Below, piece by piece: positions 53,348 to 62,263 of a DNA stretch of 64,000 nt (position 1 is its first letter; each line of letters opens with the position of its first letter). The stretch is from Pseudomonadota bacterium (GTDB lineage: Bacteria > Myxococcota_A > Polyangia > Haliangiales > Haliangiaceae): contig JAKSDA010000454.1 of assembly GCA_022360315.1 (NCBI GenBank), positions 1 through 64,000 of the forward strand. The letters are read 5' to 3'. The notes beneath the pieces were generated by a model, which was not told the origin of the DNA, did no database searches, and was given only the letters and a program-made list of their open reading frames with translations. The translations under genes were made by a program, and so were the position numbers.

Positions 53348-53848
53348 ATGTCGATGAACAAAATCAAGCTGATTCTCGCCCTCGTTGCTGTCGCGGCCCT
53401 ACTCTTCACCGGTTGCAGCAAGGCCCAGGAAAGCGCCGAATCTGCCGAGAAGAATACTGCGGCGGCAAAAGCCACTGAAAAAGCTGACAAACAGACTGCA
53501 GAAAACCAGACCGATAGCAAAATTGGTAAGATGTCGGTCGAACAGCTCGCCTCCGCCATCAAGGCCGGCGAGTGCACGGTGTTCGACGCCAACACTGCTC
53601 AAGTCAGATCCGAGTTCGGCAGCATTCCCGAGGCGAAACTGCTCTCGCACTACAAGGAGTACAAGCTGGACGAACTCCCGGCCAAAAAAAGCGCTAAACT
53701 GGTCTTTTACTGCTCGAACGAGCAGTGTACCGCATCGCATCGAGCAGCCGAGAGAGCCCTCCTGGCCGGCTACAGTGACGTTCACATCCTGCCTGCAGGT
53801 ATTGCTGGCTGGAAGAAAGCTGGCATGAAAACCGAGGCCCTTCAGTAA
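53348..53848 (+). CDS. Rhodanese-like lipoprotein
   Basis: A 166-aa lipoprotein: LVAVAALLFTGCSK contains the lipobox FTGC, then a Ala/Lys/Glu linker, then a rhodanese domain with the active-site loop FYCSNEQCTASH (Cys near residue 122). Rhodaneses transfer sulfur or act as redox proteins; anchored in the envelope here. Start ATG 53348 has AGGA upstream. The open frame further upstream overlaps the TlpA gene and is not conserved. The order TlpA then rhodanese suggests shared thiol chemistry. Confidence 0.88.
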   Translation: MSMNKIKLILALVAVAALLFTGCSKAQESAESAEKNTAAAKATEKADKQTAENQTDSKIGKMSVEQLASAIKAGECTVFDANTAQVRSEFGSIPEAKLLSHYKEYKLDELPAKKSAKLVFYCSNEQCTASHRAAERALLAGYSDVHILPAGIAGWKKAGMKTEALQ

Positions 53849-53927
53849 ATACAGTCAGCCGATCCGCCTCGCCTGAGCCCGCTCCAGCGAAGCACTATTA
53901 TCGTTTATTCCAACCGGGTTCGCGGTC

Positions 53928-54746
53928 GTGAATCTGATTTTGCTCGAGCCCCACGAGATCGATGGGCGCGGCCGTGTGGTCCTGATCGACCGTCGGGCGC
54001 GCCACATCTGCAACGTATTGCGAGCACGGCCGGGTGATGGAGTGCGCATTGGTGCCATCCGCGGTCCCCGGGGCACTGGAGAGATCATCGATATCAACAG
54101 CAGTCCCCGGGTCGAAATGCAAGTGCACTGGAATCGGTCGCCGAGTCCGGTGCCGCAGATCGACCTCGTACTGGCCGTGCCTCGTCCCAAAGTACTGGCG
54201 CGCACTCTCCGCGCGGCAGCATGCCTGGGAGTTCGACGCATCGACCTGGTCAATGCCTGGCGTGTGGACAAAAACTATTTCTCATCCCACGAACTCAAGC
54301 CCACATCGCTACGCGACAACTTGCTGCGCGGTTGCGAACAAGCCGAGACGACCTGGTTGCCCGACATTGACGTACACCGCTTGTTCACGCCATTTGCGCA
54401 GGGCCCCCTGAATGCATCGGTCGGCCCGCAGCGGAGGTCTGATGAAGCGGAGCGACCAGGCGACCGAACATCGGATCGAGTTCGCTTCGTGGTAGCTCAT
54501 CCACCTGCTGGACGGACCATTGAAACGGTAATCGCCCCTGGCACCTCTGCATCCATCGTCGCCGCGATTGGACCCGAACGTGGCTGGATCGATGGCGAAA
54601 TCAAAGCGTTGGTCCAACTGGGAGCAGTCCCCGTCACGTTGTCTGCCCACGTTCTCTCGGTGGAGACCGTTGTAGCTTCGCTGCTGTCTCAAGTAGAGCT
54701 ACTGAGGCGTCTTCCAACAAGCTCGGATTACTTGCTGGACAGTTGA
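53928..54746 (+). CDS. RsmE-like SPOUT methyltransferase (second paralog)
   Basis: A 272-aa protein. The N-terminal PUA-like part (HICNVLRARPGDGVRIG) and the SPOUT motifs (LVLAVPRPKVLARTLRAAACLGVRRIDL, AAIGPERGW, LSAHVLSVETVVASLL) match RsmE, though LVLAVPRPK replaces the usual ALIKGERM. A 30-residue insert lies around 165-190 (SVGPQRRSDEAERPGDR). It may methylate another site, or the same site with a different timing. GTG start. The 11-bp array begins at its stop codon. Confidence 0.85.
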   Translation: MNLILLEPHEIDGRGRVVLIDRRARHICNVLRARPGDGVRIGAIRGPRGTGEIIDINSSPRVEMQVHWNRSPSPVPQIDLVLAVPRPKVLARTLRAAACLGVRRIDLVNAWRVDKNYFSSHELKPTSLRDNLLRGCEQAETTWLPDIDVHRLFTPFAQGPLNASVGPQRRSDEAERPGDRTSDRVRFVVAHPPAGRTIETVIAPGTSASIVAAIGPERGWIDGEIKALVQLGAVPVTLSAHVLSVETVVASLLSQVELLRRLPTSSDYLLDS

Positions 54747-54815
54747 TCGACAGTTAATCAACAGTTGATGGACGATTGATCGAAACTTGATCGTCAGTTG
54801 ATGAACAGTTGATCT
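54739..54815 (+). repeat. 11-bp tandem array, seven units
   Basis: Seven 11-bp units with consensus ACAGTTGATCG follow each other without gaps. The first unit includes the TGA stop of the RsmE-like gene. A period of 11 bp is close to one helical turn, so each TTGAT lies on the same DNA face. Confidence 0.85.
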
Positions 54816-55293
54816 TCTTGCATTTCAGCTAATTATGCGCGGGTGAAATGCCTGTGAGGTTGGCAGCGGAATTAACCCGATTCCGATAATTTGTTTGATC
54901 ATAGATGGTTAGACGACAGTCTGACTCATATTGGTACTTTTCCGCTGTTGATGGAAATCGGCATACCGATTGCTTAGACAATATATCGATGCTGCTCAAC
55001 AAAGCTCTCGATAAGGCGCTGTCAGGAGGAGAGCGAGGATGGTCGGACAGACGAGGAGGGCGAGGGTCTGAGGGAGCCAGTGAAATCGTTGGAACGGTAG
55101 TCGCGACGTGTTGGTCGAGCAGGCTGGCGGATGCGGCATACCGTCCAACGATATCGCTGGCAGGGTGTCGGGGTGGCGAGGGCTGGCAGGCAGCTCGAAG
55201 AAGGATGAGTGCAGGGTTTTGGGATATTTCAGGCTGGGTATATGTATCGGTAGGCAAAGGACGCGGGAGGGGCAGAGTGGCGCTGGAGGGTAG
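54816..55293. other. Non-coding region between array and minisatellite
   Basis: About 480 bp without a convincing gene. A 7-bp inverted repeat GCATTTC / GAAATGC lies near 54820-54860. One open frame (54905-55297) exists but is unlike a protein. The region becomes G-rich towards 55290. Confidence 0.5.
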
Positions 55294-55829
55294 GTGATAG
55301 CAGGTTGGCAGGAGGTCGTGGCCGGCGGACGATTGGCGGTCGGTGATGGCCAGGTGGCAGAGGCGGTGGTGTTTGGGTGGACAGAGTCGTTGGTGGCAGG
55401 GTTAGCGGTGGTCTGGTGGCAGGGCCGGGGTTGGTCGTTGGCAGTCAGATGCGGGTCCGGTGATAGTTTTGTTTTAAGGGCCGGGGGTGGTAGTTGGGGT
55501 TTGTATGGCCAGTGGTGGTTTGCTGGCCGTCGGATACGGGGTTGGTGGTCATTGGCAGTTGGTCGCAGGCGGTGATCATTGGCGGTCGACTGCCGGGCTG
55601 ATGGTGGGTATCGGCAGTCGGTGGCAGAGTAGGCGGTGGTTTTTGGCGGTCGGTTGCAGGCGGTGGTCGTTGGCAGCCGACTGTAGGCGGTGGTTTGGCG
55701 GTTGGTGGCAGGCGGTGGTCATTTGCAGCCGGCTGTAGGCGGTGATTTTCTGGTGGTTGGTGGTCGTTGGCAGCCGGCTGCAGGCGGTGGTTTTGGCGGT
55801 TGGTGCAGGTGGTGGTTGTCGACAGGTGA
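55294..55829 (+). repeat. GT-rich minisatellite-like region
   Basis: About 530 bp of imperfect repeats on the plus strand, strongly G/T-rich and C/A-poor. The recurring core is GGCGGTGGT followed by GTTGGCAGCC(G)GCTGTA-like segments with a period of about 25 bp. Paired GG tracts could form G-quadruplexes. A minus-strand frame gives a His/Pro/Gln-rich peptide repeat, which I take as a by-product of the DNA repeat. Confidence 0.7.
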
Positions 55830-57539
55830 TTATAGTTCAAAAAGGAGGTGAGCGTCGGCGCTCACCTCCTCGGCGTCGTGGTCGAGGATGAGATCAACCC
55901 TGTTTTGGGCAAATCTACGCGCAGCAGCGCTGGCGCGTGGTCCGCGATGGTGGTCGAGGCACCATTGAGCGTGGTGGGTCAGCAGCGTCAATTCGACTGT
56001 CCGGCCGATTGTCATGGCGAATCGGCGCGCACCGGCTTCGAGGACTGCGTTTTTTCCCATGGCTCGAGTCAGCCATTCAGTGGCGTGCCCGAGGCTGCGC
56101 TGTGCCACGTTCGCGGGATCGCCGAGCTGAGCGGCGCGGACTTCGCCCAGCTTTTCGGTGACCTCGGCAGTGAGCGCTTCAAATGCGCCCTCTTGGGCCA
56201 GGGCGCGGAGGGTGTCCAGCGACAGCACATTGGTTGTGCCTTCCCATATGGGTAGCACTTGCGCATCGGCCAATAGGCGGGGAAGTCCTGTATCTTCCAC
56301 ATAACCAGCCCCGCCAAAGCACTCCAAGGCCTCGGAGGCCACTGCCACTGCCTGCTTGCCGGTGGTGAGCTTGGCGATAGGAGTGAGAACCCGCGCCAGG
56401 AGCTGCTGATGGTGATCGGCTTCACCGGCCTCCCGATTGCCGAGCAACTCAGCTGTGCGAAGTGCCAGCAGAACAGCGCCTTCGGTCTCGGCCTGAATAC
56501 TGGCCAGAGTGTCGACATGCAGCGGCTTTTCGCCGAGCGTGGTGCCAAATGCACTGCGCCGCCTGGCGTAATCCTTGGCCAGGGCGACGGCCCGGCGCAT
56601 TCCACTGGCGGCCATCATCGCGTTCCACAGTCGCGTTACGTTGAGCATGGGAGCGATGTGCCGCACTCCGTTTTGCGGCTCGACGACGAGCGTCGCCGGG
56701 GTTCCGTCGAGGGTGAGCTCGGCAGTGGGCACTTTGCGGGTGCCAAACTTGTTTTTCAGCCGATTGATCTGGATGTTGCGCAACCTGCCGCTATCATCGT
56801 GTGCCTCGACATAAAACAGTGCCAAACCGCGTCCACCTGGCCCATTGCCCTCGGGTCGGGCCAGGGTGAGCGCCATCTGACCCGTTGCCGCCGAGGTGAA
56901 CCACTTGGTACCAAACAGACGCCAACGGTCATCGCCGCCGTGCGGCTGGCTCCTTGCCGCGACATCCGACAGGCGGGCGACAGTTTCGCTGGTGCCGACA
57001 TCCGAGCCACCCGTTCGCTCGGTCATCCATTGTCCAGACGTCCACATCACCGCGGGATCGCGTGAGGTGAGCCTGGGGATCGCGCGCTCGATGAGGTGTT
57101 GATTGCCGCTGTCGAGCAGGGTGCGCGCTGCGCCGTCGGTCATGGCCAGCGGGCACGAATAGATGTCGAGCGATGGGGCGATCAAGTAGTTCAGCAAGCA
57201 CTGGTGAACCCGCGACAAACTGCCGTAGGTGCCCTCGTACGCGGCAGCGACCAGTCCGCGTTGCGCTGAAAGGACCTGTGCACGACGCCATAGAGGGGAG
57301 ACGTCGATGCGGTCGACGCGGTTGCCCCAGGCATCCCACGGAACGTGCACTGGCTCATTGGGCAGGTCTTCGAGCTGGGCTCGATAGTATTCGCCGCCGC
57401 TGAGCTGGCCCACATCGTCGTACTCGTCCTCGAGCCGGGATAACGCGTCAGGCGGCATGACTCGCGCAACATACTCGGTGATCAGCGCGTCGTCCCTGTA
57501 CTGGTTGCCAAGCTCGGGTGGGGCTTGAAAAAACGCCAT
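55830..57539 (-). CDS. AidB-like acyl-CoA dehydrogenase
   Basis: A 569-aa acyl-CoA dehydrogenase-fold flavoprotein. The long N-terminal domain before MWTSGQWMTERTGGSDVG, then FGTKWFTSA, LFYVEAHDDS and GGAGYVEDTGLPRLLADAQVLPIWEGTTNVL match the AidB branch, which in E. coli is induced on alkylation stress. The FAD site and the IWEGTTNV motif are intact. The C-terminus ends DAHLLFEL. An intrinsic terminator hairpin overlaps the last codons. It is not in an operon. Confidence 0.9.
   Translation of the reverse strand: MAFFQAPPELGNQYRDDALITEYVARVMPPDALSRLEDEYDDVGQLSGGEYYRAQLEDLPNEPVHVPWDAWGNRVDRIDVSPLWRRAQVLSAQRGLVAAAYEGTYGSLSRVHQCLLNYLIAPSLDIYSCPLAMTDGAARTLLDSGNQHLIERAIPRLTSRDPAVMWTSGQWMTERTGGSDVGTSETVARLSDVAARSQPHGGDDRWRLFGTKWFTSAATGQMALTLARPEGNGPGGRGLALFYVEAHDDSGRLRNIQINRLKNKFGTRKVPTAELTLDGTPATLVVEPQNGVRHIAPMLNVTRLWNAMMAASGMRRAVALAKDYARRRSAFGTTLGEKPLHVDTLASIQAETEGAVLLALRTAELLGNREAGEADHHQQLLARVLTPIAKLTTGKQAVAVASEALECFGGAGYVEDTGLPRLLADAQVLPIWEGTTNVLSLDTLRALAQEGAFEALTAEVTEKLGEVRAAQLGDPANVAQRSLGHATEWLTRAMGKNAVLEAGARRFAMTIGRTVELTLLTHHAQWCLDHHRGPRASAAARRFAQNRVDLILDHDAEEVSADAHLLFEL
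55839..55870 (-). terminator. Intrinsic terminator overlapping the end of the AidB-like CDS
   Basis: On the minus strand AGGAGGTGAGCG and CGCTCACCTCCT form a 12-bp perfect stem around a CCGA loop, followed by TTTTT. The T-run precedes the stop codon (55830-55832), so the hairpin encodes the last residues EEVSADAHLL. Confidence 0.85.
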
Positions 57540-57648
57540 GGTTTTACTCCAGCAGCGTTCGGGACAAATACCGAAACGCCACTACAATCGTAGGGTAAAG
57601 GCCTCGGGCAGAATTTCGCCAGGCGGCCCAGATGCCGAAACCTGCGTC

Positions 57649-58071
57649 TCAGTTGCCCGGTGGGGGCGGTGGCGGGGCCTGAGAACTCGGCGGCGGCGGG
57701 GTTGGCGGGACCGTACCAGGGCCAGGTGGAGGAGCTGAAGCGTTGCCACAGACATACTTGATCCGCCACTCTGTGGCCTGGCGTGTGTGTTCGCCGCCCT
57801 CGTTGACAACCGTGCCGTCCTCGGCGACATAGCTCTCGTCACTGTGTATCGTATCCGTGCCGACCACGACCTCGCCTTGCTCGACGATTGTGTAAGGGCC
57901 CTGGCAGTGTGCCTGCATCTGCGCGTGGGCATCTTTCATCGCTTCATTGCGATCGCCTTGCAGGGCGATCTCACCACCGGTTTGGGTCTGCCTAACCACA
58001 CGGGACGTGCCGCAACCGGCAGCGAGTAGCATCGCCCCACAAACGAAAAAAATAGTCGATGTTCGTACCAT
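57649..58071 (-). CDS. Small Pro-rich lipoprotein
   Basis: A 140-aa lipoprotein: signal peptide TIFFVCGAMLLAAGCG with lipobox AAGC, a 75-residue mixed domain (GGEIALQGDRNEAMKDAHAQMQAHC, YTIVEQGEVVVG, TRQATEWRIKYVCG), then a Pro-rich tail ending SSQAPPPPPPGN. Two Cys (in AHCQGP and KYVCG) may pair in the periplasm. Met 58071 is preferred, with GAGGAG 6 nt upstream. Function unknown; it lies 110 bp ahead of the AidB-like gene. Confidence 0.7.
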   Translation of the reverse strand: MVRTSTIFFVCGAMLLAAGCGTSRVVRQTQTGGEIALQGDRNEAMKDAHAQMQAHCQGPYTIVEQGEVVVGTDTIHSDESYVAEDGTVVNEGGEHTRQATEWRIKYVCGNASAPPPGPGTVPPTPPPPSSQAPPPPPPGN

Positions 58072-58419
58072 TGACTTCTCCTCGTCTGGCCTGTTCCAAA
58101 ATCGAGATTTACGATGACCGCCACCAGAGTAGCCCGACCGCCGGTGCCGCAGCAATTGCCAGGGCGGGATTGATCGAACACTTTGAGCGGGATGCTCCTG
58201 TGCTCCGCCTGCTTTCGAGACCCCCTTGCCAGATGTGTCCTGAACAGATCAGCCGTTGCCATCATGGCGAGACGCCAGCTCGTATCGATTGACAAGCATT
58301 TGATTTCGTGATCCTCAGAGCGGCCACTAACTCGCCTGTGGCTCGACCACAATGCACTGCCACGTTCTATCGTCGGTCTTGTTACCGCACACTTCTCACT
58401 GCACTTTGGCGCTCTGTAC
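58072..58419. other. Intergenic region
   Basis: 350 bp between two minus-strand genes. I see no ORF, hairpin or repeat that stands out. A TTGACA near 58288 lies on the plus strand without a matching -10. Confidence 0.4.
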
Positions 58420-59193
58420 TCACCCGGCAGGACTGCCCAGGTCGATGAGCTTGCGCATCGTGTCAACCACCTGGCGCAGGCGCATGGGCTTCTCGAGAAA
58501 GAAATCGGCTCCAGCGGACAGCGCAGAGTCGCGAGCGCCTTCGCCTCCGGCAGAGACGGCCATAATGGGGAGTTGACAGAGCTGGTCGTCGTTGCGGATC
58601 TGCGAGATCAGATTGGCGCCATCCATGATGGGCAAATACACGTCCACGATCACAGCGTCGAACGGCTCGCTGCGCAGCACTTCGAGAGCCTCTCGACCGT
58701 TGCCCGCTGTGCGAAAATTGAATGCCACCTCGTCGCCGAATTCTCGCCGCTCGCTGCCGCGCAGGCCGTTGCGGATGAGTTGGGCCACGTGCGGATTGTC
58801 CTCCACGACCAGAATGCGAATCAGCCGGGAGACCACGTTGGGGTCACGCATGCGCACCCGCTCGACCACATCGTGGAGCGATCGTCGGCCCTCGCCCTGG
58901 TCGAACTCGACGCCAACCCCGCGTTCGCCCCCGCTGTGGTTGCGGGTCCAACGAACCGTACCGGTAATATTGATGGGTTTCAGCAGGCCGGGAAACGACA
59001 ACACCAGATGCACTTGAGTCCCGACCGCGAACTGGCGCGTAGTATTGAGAAAGACTCCGCCGCAGGACAGATTCTCGGTGTAATCGATGACCAGATCGTC
59101 GGCGCCGTCGTAATCGACGACAAGAGTGACCGGTGAGCGCTCGTGCTGGCGCCGATCACTACTATCCAGAGTAGCGTTTTTTTGGTCCACCAC
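58420..59193 (-). CDS. PilZ-receiver protein
   Basis: A 257-aa protein. The N-terminal PilZ domain (RRQHERSPVTLVVDY, with R-rich motif and the later DYTENLSCGGVFL, the DxSxxG-type element) binds c-di-GMP. The receiver domain starts near residue 125 (IRILVVEDNPHVAQLI), with the phosphoacceptor Asp near residue 183 in DAVIVDVYLPIMDG and Lys in LEKPM. This fusion joins phosphorelay and c-di-GMP signalling and is common in Myxococcota. GTG start. It is next to the histidine kinase gene (upstream on the same strand, gap about 140 bp). Confidence 0.9.
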   Translation of the reverse strand: MVDQKNATLDSSDRRQHERSPVTLVVDYDGADDLVIDYTENLSCGGVFLNTTRQFAVGTQVHLVLSFPGLLKPINITGTVRWTRNHSGGERGVGVEFDQGEGRRSLHDVVERVRMRDPNVVSRLIRILVVEDNPHVAQLIRNGLRGSERREFGDEVAFNFRTAGNGREALEVLRSEPFDAVIVDVYLPIMDGANLISQIRNDDQLCQLPIMAVSAGGEGARDSALSAGADFFLEKPMRLRQVVDTMRKLIDLGSPAG

Positions 59194-59329
59194 GGGTTAC
59201 TTGAATGTTACCCGCCTTTTCAGGAAAGAGCATTATCGAGTAACCCGGAAAGATTTCTCGAGTTGCCGAAAGTGTAACGACGAAGATATAAGAGGATATA
59301 AGTGGCTCCAAAACAGCACGGAGCAGCTG

Positions 59330-60901
59330 TCAATCGGGATTGCGGCTGGCGGGCAGAGCGATGACAAAAACGGCACCGCGGTCCGATGCACTCTCCACGC
59401 GGATCTCACCGCCGTGTTCGCGAATGATCTGATGGGTCAGCGCCAGGCCCAATCCCGTACCGCCCTCTTTGCTCGATACAAATGGGTCGAAGAGCCTGGA
59501 TATGATCTCCTCGGGGATACCAGGTCCTGTGTCGCCCACGCTGAGCTCGACCAGGTCAGCCTCCTCATCGCGAATTCGGCGCGACCCCAGGGTGACCGTG
59601 CCGCCGCCGTGCTCTGCTACCGCCTCGGCAGCGTTGCGCAGGAGGTTTAGCAAGGCCTGGCGGAGCTGGTCGTGATCGACTCGCACCGGGGGCAGATCAT
59701 CGTCCAGCTGGCAGACCAGATCCACTCCTCGCATCGCCAGTGGCTCGCGCTGAAAATTGGCCAGGCTGCGGGCGATTGCATTCACATCCTCGACTTGCAG
59801 CTTGGGCCTGGGCAGGCGCGCGAACTGCAAATACTCTTCTGTAATCGCGGTCAGTCGATCGACCTCTGCGGTGATCGCCTGGCACAGAGCGCTCATTTCG
59901 TCGGCGCCGTCCAGTTCGCCGAGTTCTTCCTCGAGAAGCTCTGTATTGAGGCCAATCGCCGATAGCGGATTGCGGATCTCATGGGTGATCATGGCGGCCA
60001 TCGCACCCACGGCAACCAGACGCTCTTGCCTGACCAGTTCGCGCTCGCGCTCTTCGATCGCCTGGCCCATGATGTTGAATTCACGAGCCAGATCGGCGAC
60101 CTCGGCAGGCCCTTTTTCCAGAATGCGACTCTTGTATTCTCCCTCGGCGATTCGACGCGCTGCGTCGCGCAGCCGGTGCAGCGGGCGCAGTGTCATCGTC
60201 GCCCATATCGTGACCAGAAGGCCGACCGACACGGCGAGAAGTCCCATAATGATTGTGAAGACGCGCAGTCGCCGCTCATTGCTTTCCAGAGTGATTGCGG
60301 TCTTCTGCGCCTGCTCGTTCTGCTCGCTGGCCAGAAAGCCAATCTTGGTCCACAGGGCGGCCTCTGAAACCCGCAGTTCGGCTGCGGCCTCCTTTGCTTT
60401 TATGTAATGATCTCGATTGATTGAGTGATTTTGCAGAGTTTCTTCCAGAACTGCCAGAGGCGGCGTGGTCTGAATGAGTCGATAGCGCTGCGCATGGCTA
60501 TCGATTTCGCGGCCGATTTCGGCAAACAGCTGTTTGGTGCCGTTGATCTGCGATCGGTGATGGGGCGGCACGGGCGGGAGGTCTTCGAGGACTTTCTCGG
60601 TCTGCCGCAGCGCCCACTGGCGCGCCCGCTGATACTTGATGATGCGCCACTGGGCGCGGTCGGGGTCGTTCTCTGCCTCCAGCTCGTCGGATATGTAAGA
60701 CCTCAGGATATTTTGTTTTTCTTCGAGATCCTTGGCGGCGAGGGCGAGCGGGACATAGCCGGTGCGAATGAGGCGTATCTCGCGGCTGAGAATCTCCATG
60801 TAGTAGACAATGAAGGCGGAGATGGTGCCAAAGGTCAGGGTGAGAACCGTGAAACCCAGGATAATCCGGCCCGACAGAGTTTGTAGCAGCGGAATGCGCA
60901 T
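59330..60901 (-). CDS. Sensor histidine kinase
   Basis: A 523-aa membrane kinase. Two hydrophobic segments (IILGFTVLTLTFGTISAFIVYY and IIMGLLAVSVGLLVTIWATM) enclose a roughly 170-residue sensory domain; a HAMP domain (LRDAARRIAEGEY) follows. The HisKA phosphoacceptor is His307 in THEIRNPLSAIG. The catalytic domain has NLLRNAAEAV (N-box), DTGPGIP (G1) and GGTGLGLAL (G2). The receiver next to it, in the PilZ-receiver protein, is a likely target. Divergent from the PEGA-domain gene. Confidence 0.93.
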   Translation of the reverse strand: MRIPLLQTLSGRIILGFTVLTLTFGTISAFIVYYMEILSREIRLIRTGYVPLALAAKDLEEKQNILRSYISDELEAENDPDRAQWRIIKYQRARQWALRQTEKVLEDLPPVPPHHRSQINGTKQLFAEIGREIDSHAQRYRLIQTTPPLAVLEETLQNHSINRDHYIKAKEAAAELRVSEAALWTKIGFLASEQNEQAQKTAITLESNERRLRVFTIIMGLLAVSVGLLVTIWATMTLRPLHRLRDAARRIAEGEYKSRILEKGPAEVADLAREFNIMGQAIEERERELVRQERLVAVGAMAAMITHEIRNPLSAIGLNTELLEEELGELDGADEMSALCQAITAEVDRLTAITEEYLQFARLPRPKLQVEDVNAIARSLANFQREPLAMRGVDLVCQLDDDLPPVRVDHDQLRQALLNLLRNAAEAVAEHGGGTVTLGSRRIRDEEADLVELSVGDTGPGIPEEIISRLFDPFVSSKEGGTGLGLALTHQIIREHGGEIRVESASDRGAVFVIALPASRNPD

Positions 60902-61027
60902 TCATGGGCAGGGTACTCCATGCGCGACCGGTAGGCCACGATAGTGAGCCTCGGTCACTGGCGAGGGAACCGACACTTTGTCGAAGTATGTATATACTAT
61001 GGCCAATTCGAACTCTCTGGAGTTTCT
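60902..61027. promoter_or_regulatory. Divergent promoter region between kinase and PEGA-domain gene
   Basis: 126 bp. A TATACT near 60991 could be the -10 box of the plus-strand gene, but no strong -35 lies 17 nt upstream. GGAG 5 nt before ATG 61028 is a good ribosome binding site. Confidence 0.4.
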
Positions 61028-62263
61028 ATGCACTTCCGAATGTACTCTGCGGTTCTAGTGGTACTCATTGCGCTCGCCGCGTGGGCTGACAGCGCGACCG
61101 CTCAGAGCAAAAAGAAGATCGCTGTCCTCGGGCTCGAGGTCATCGATGCGGGTGGAGGCATCGACGCCAAGACCACACAGCTGGCCAACCAGATCACCGA
61201 TGCGCTGCGCCGGCGGCCCGAGCTGCAGTTGGGGCCGTACGCACTGGCGCCGCACAGCAAAAAAGACCTTCTCGAGATGAAGCTCCTGTCGGGCTGCAAC
61301 AACGAGGCAGAGAGCTGCATGGCTCGGATCGGCCGCGACCTCAAAGCCGATGTTCTGATGTACGGCAAGATCCAGCGACTCACGGATGGTTTTCAGGTGA
61401 CCCTCACGGTGCTGACGGTCAGAAGCAGGCAGAAAAAGAGCACTACCGCCAAGCTGCAAGCCAGCGAGTCTCGGACCAATTCGCGGGTCACCGAGTGGAC
61501 TCGCAAGCTGTACAATCGCATCACTGGCGTGCCCGAGCGAGGCATCCTGGTCGTCAAGGCCAATGTCGATCGCGGCAAGGTCTATGTCGACGGCAAGATC
61601 AAGGGCAATCTGAGCAAGAAGACCGTGCGCATCAAGGGGCTGAGAACCGGTACTCGCCAGGTTTCGATCGAGGCCCCCGGCCACCAGACGTTTAATGACG
61701 AGGTGAGGATCAGAGCCGGCAAATCGGTCTCTCTCAACGCTTCTTTGGATGCGATCGCACTCGGCCCGCAATCGGGCCCGAGTGATGATACGCCGAAAAG
61801 CGGTGACTCGAGGCGCATGTGGCGGATCGCCACCTGGGGCGCGGTTGCTGCCACAGCGGCCAGTGGCGTGGGCTGGGTCATCGAGTGGCGGCAGATCAAA
61901 GGGACCCAGGACGACACGGAGAAGATACGCGATGGCCTGAAGATGGAACTAAAAATGATGCTGGAAGAGAATAACGTCTGTACCGGTATCGATGCTCTCG
62001 CCATGTCCGATACTGCATTTGGCGAGCTAAAATCGAAATGCGATGCCGGAAAACGACACGCGCGAAATACCCAAATTCTGGTTCCCCTGACCTTTTTGGC
62101 CGGCGCGGCAGCTGCGGTCAGTTACTATTTTGGTTATCTGTCCGGCGACTCGTCGAACAGAGAACGGGCTCGACTGCGCGGCAAATCGGATCAGCCCACG
62201 GTCGAACTCGTACCGTCAGTAACTCCCTCATCGGTGGGGGGAGCGGTGAAGATCGAGTTTTAA
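61028..62263 (+). CDS. PEGA-domain exported protein with C-terminal membrane segments
   Basis: A 411-aa protein with a signal peptide (MYSAVLVVLIALAAWADSATA). Residues 30-165 form an alpha/beta domain (KKIAVLGLEVIDAGG, KADVLMYGKIQRLTDGFQVTL). A PEGA-type domain follows (GILVVKANVDRGKVYVDGKIKG ... IEAPGHQTFNDEVRI). Two hydrophobic segments lie near residues 270-285 and 355-375. It is probably an envelope protein; PEGA domains often bind surface polymers. The stop codon overlaps that of the convergent gene. Confidence 0.8.
   Translation: MHFRMYSAVLVVLIALAAWADSATAQSKKKIAVLGLEVIDAGGGIDAKTTQLANQITDALRRRPELQLGPYALAPHSKKDLLEMKLLSGCNNEAESCMARIGRDLKADVLMYGKIQRLTDGFQVTLTVLTVRSRQKKSTTAKLQASESRTNSRVTEWTRKLYNRITGVPERGILVVKANVDRGKVYVDGKIKGNLSKKTVRIKGLRTGTRQVSIEAPGHQTFNDEVRIRAGKSVSLNASLDAIALGPQSGPSDDTPKSGDSRRMWRIATWGAVAATAASGVGWVIEWRQIKGTQDDTEKIRDGLKMELKMMLEENNVCTGIDALAMSDTAFGELKSKCDAGKRHARNTQILVPLTFLAGAAAAVSYYFGYLSGDSSNRERARLRGKSDQPTVELVPSVTPSSVGGAVKIEF

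Noticed and set aside
53348..53848. CTASHRAAERA in the rhodanese lipoprotein, similar to the SASH peptide
   Set aside because: This stretch follows the rhodanese active-site loop and matches the family pattern, so it is not a copy of the element.
54905..55297. 130-aa plus-strand open frame
   Set aside because: Composition and sequence are unlike a protein and become repeat-derived at the end; no ribosome binding site is evident.
55445..55840. 131-aa His/Pro/Gln-rich frame with peptide repeats
   Set aside because: The repeats come from the DNA minisatellite and the frame overlaps the AidB-like gene's end.
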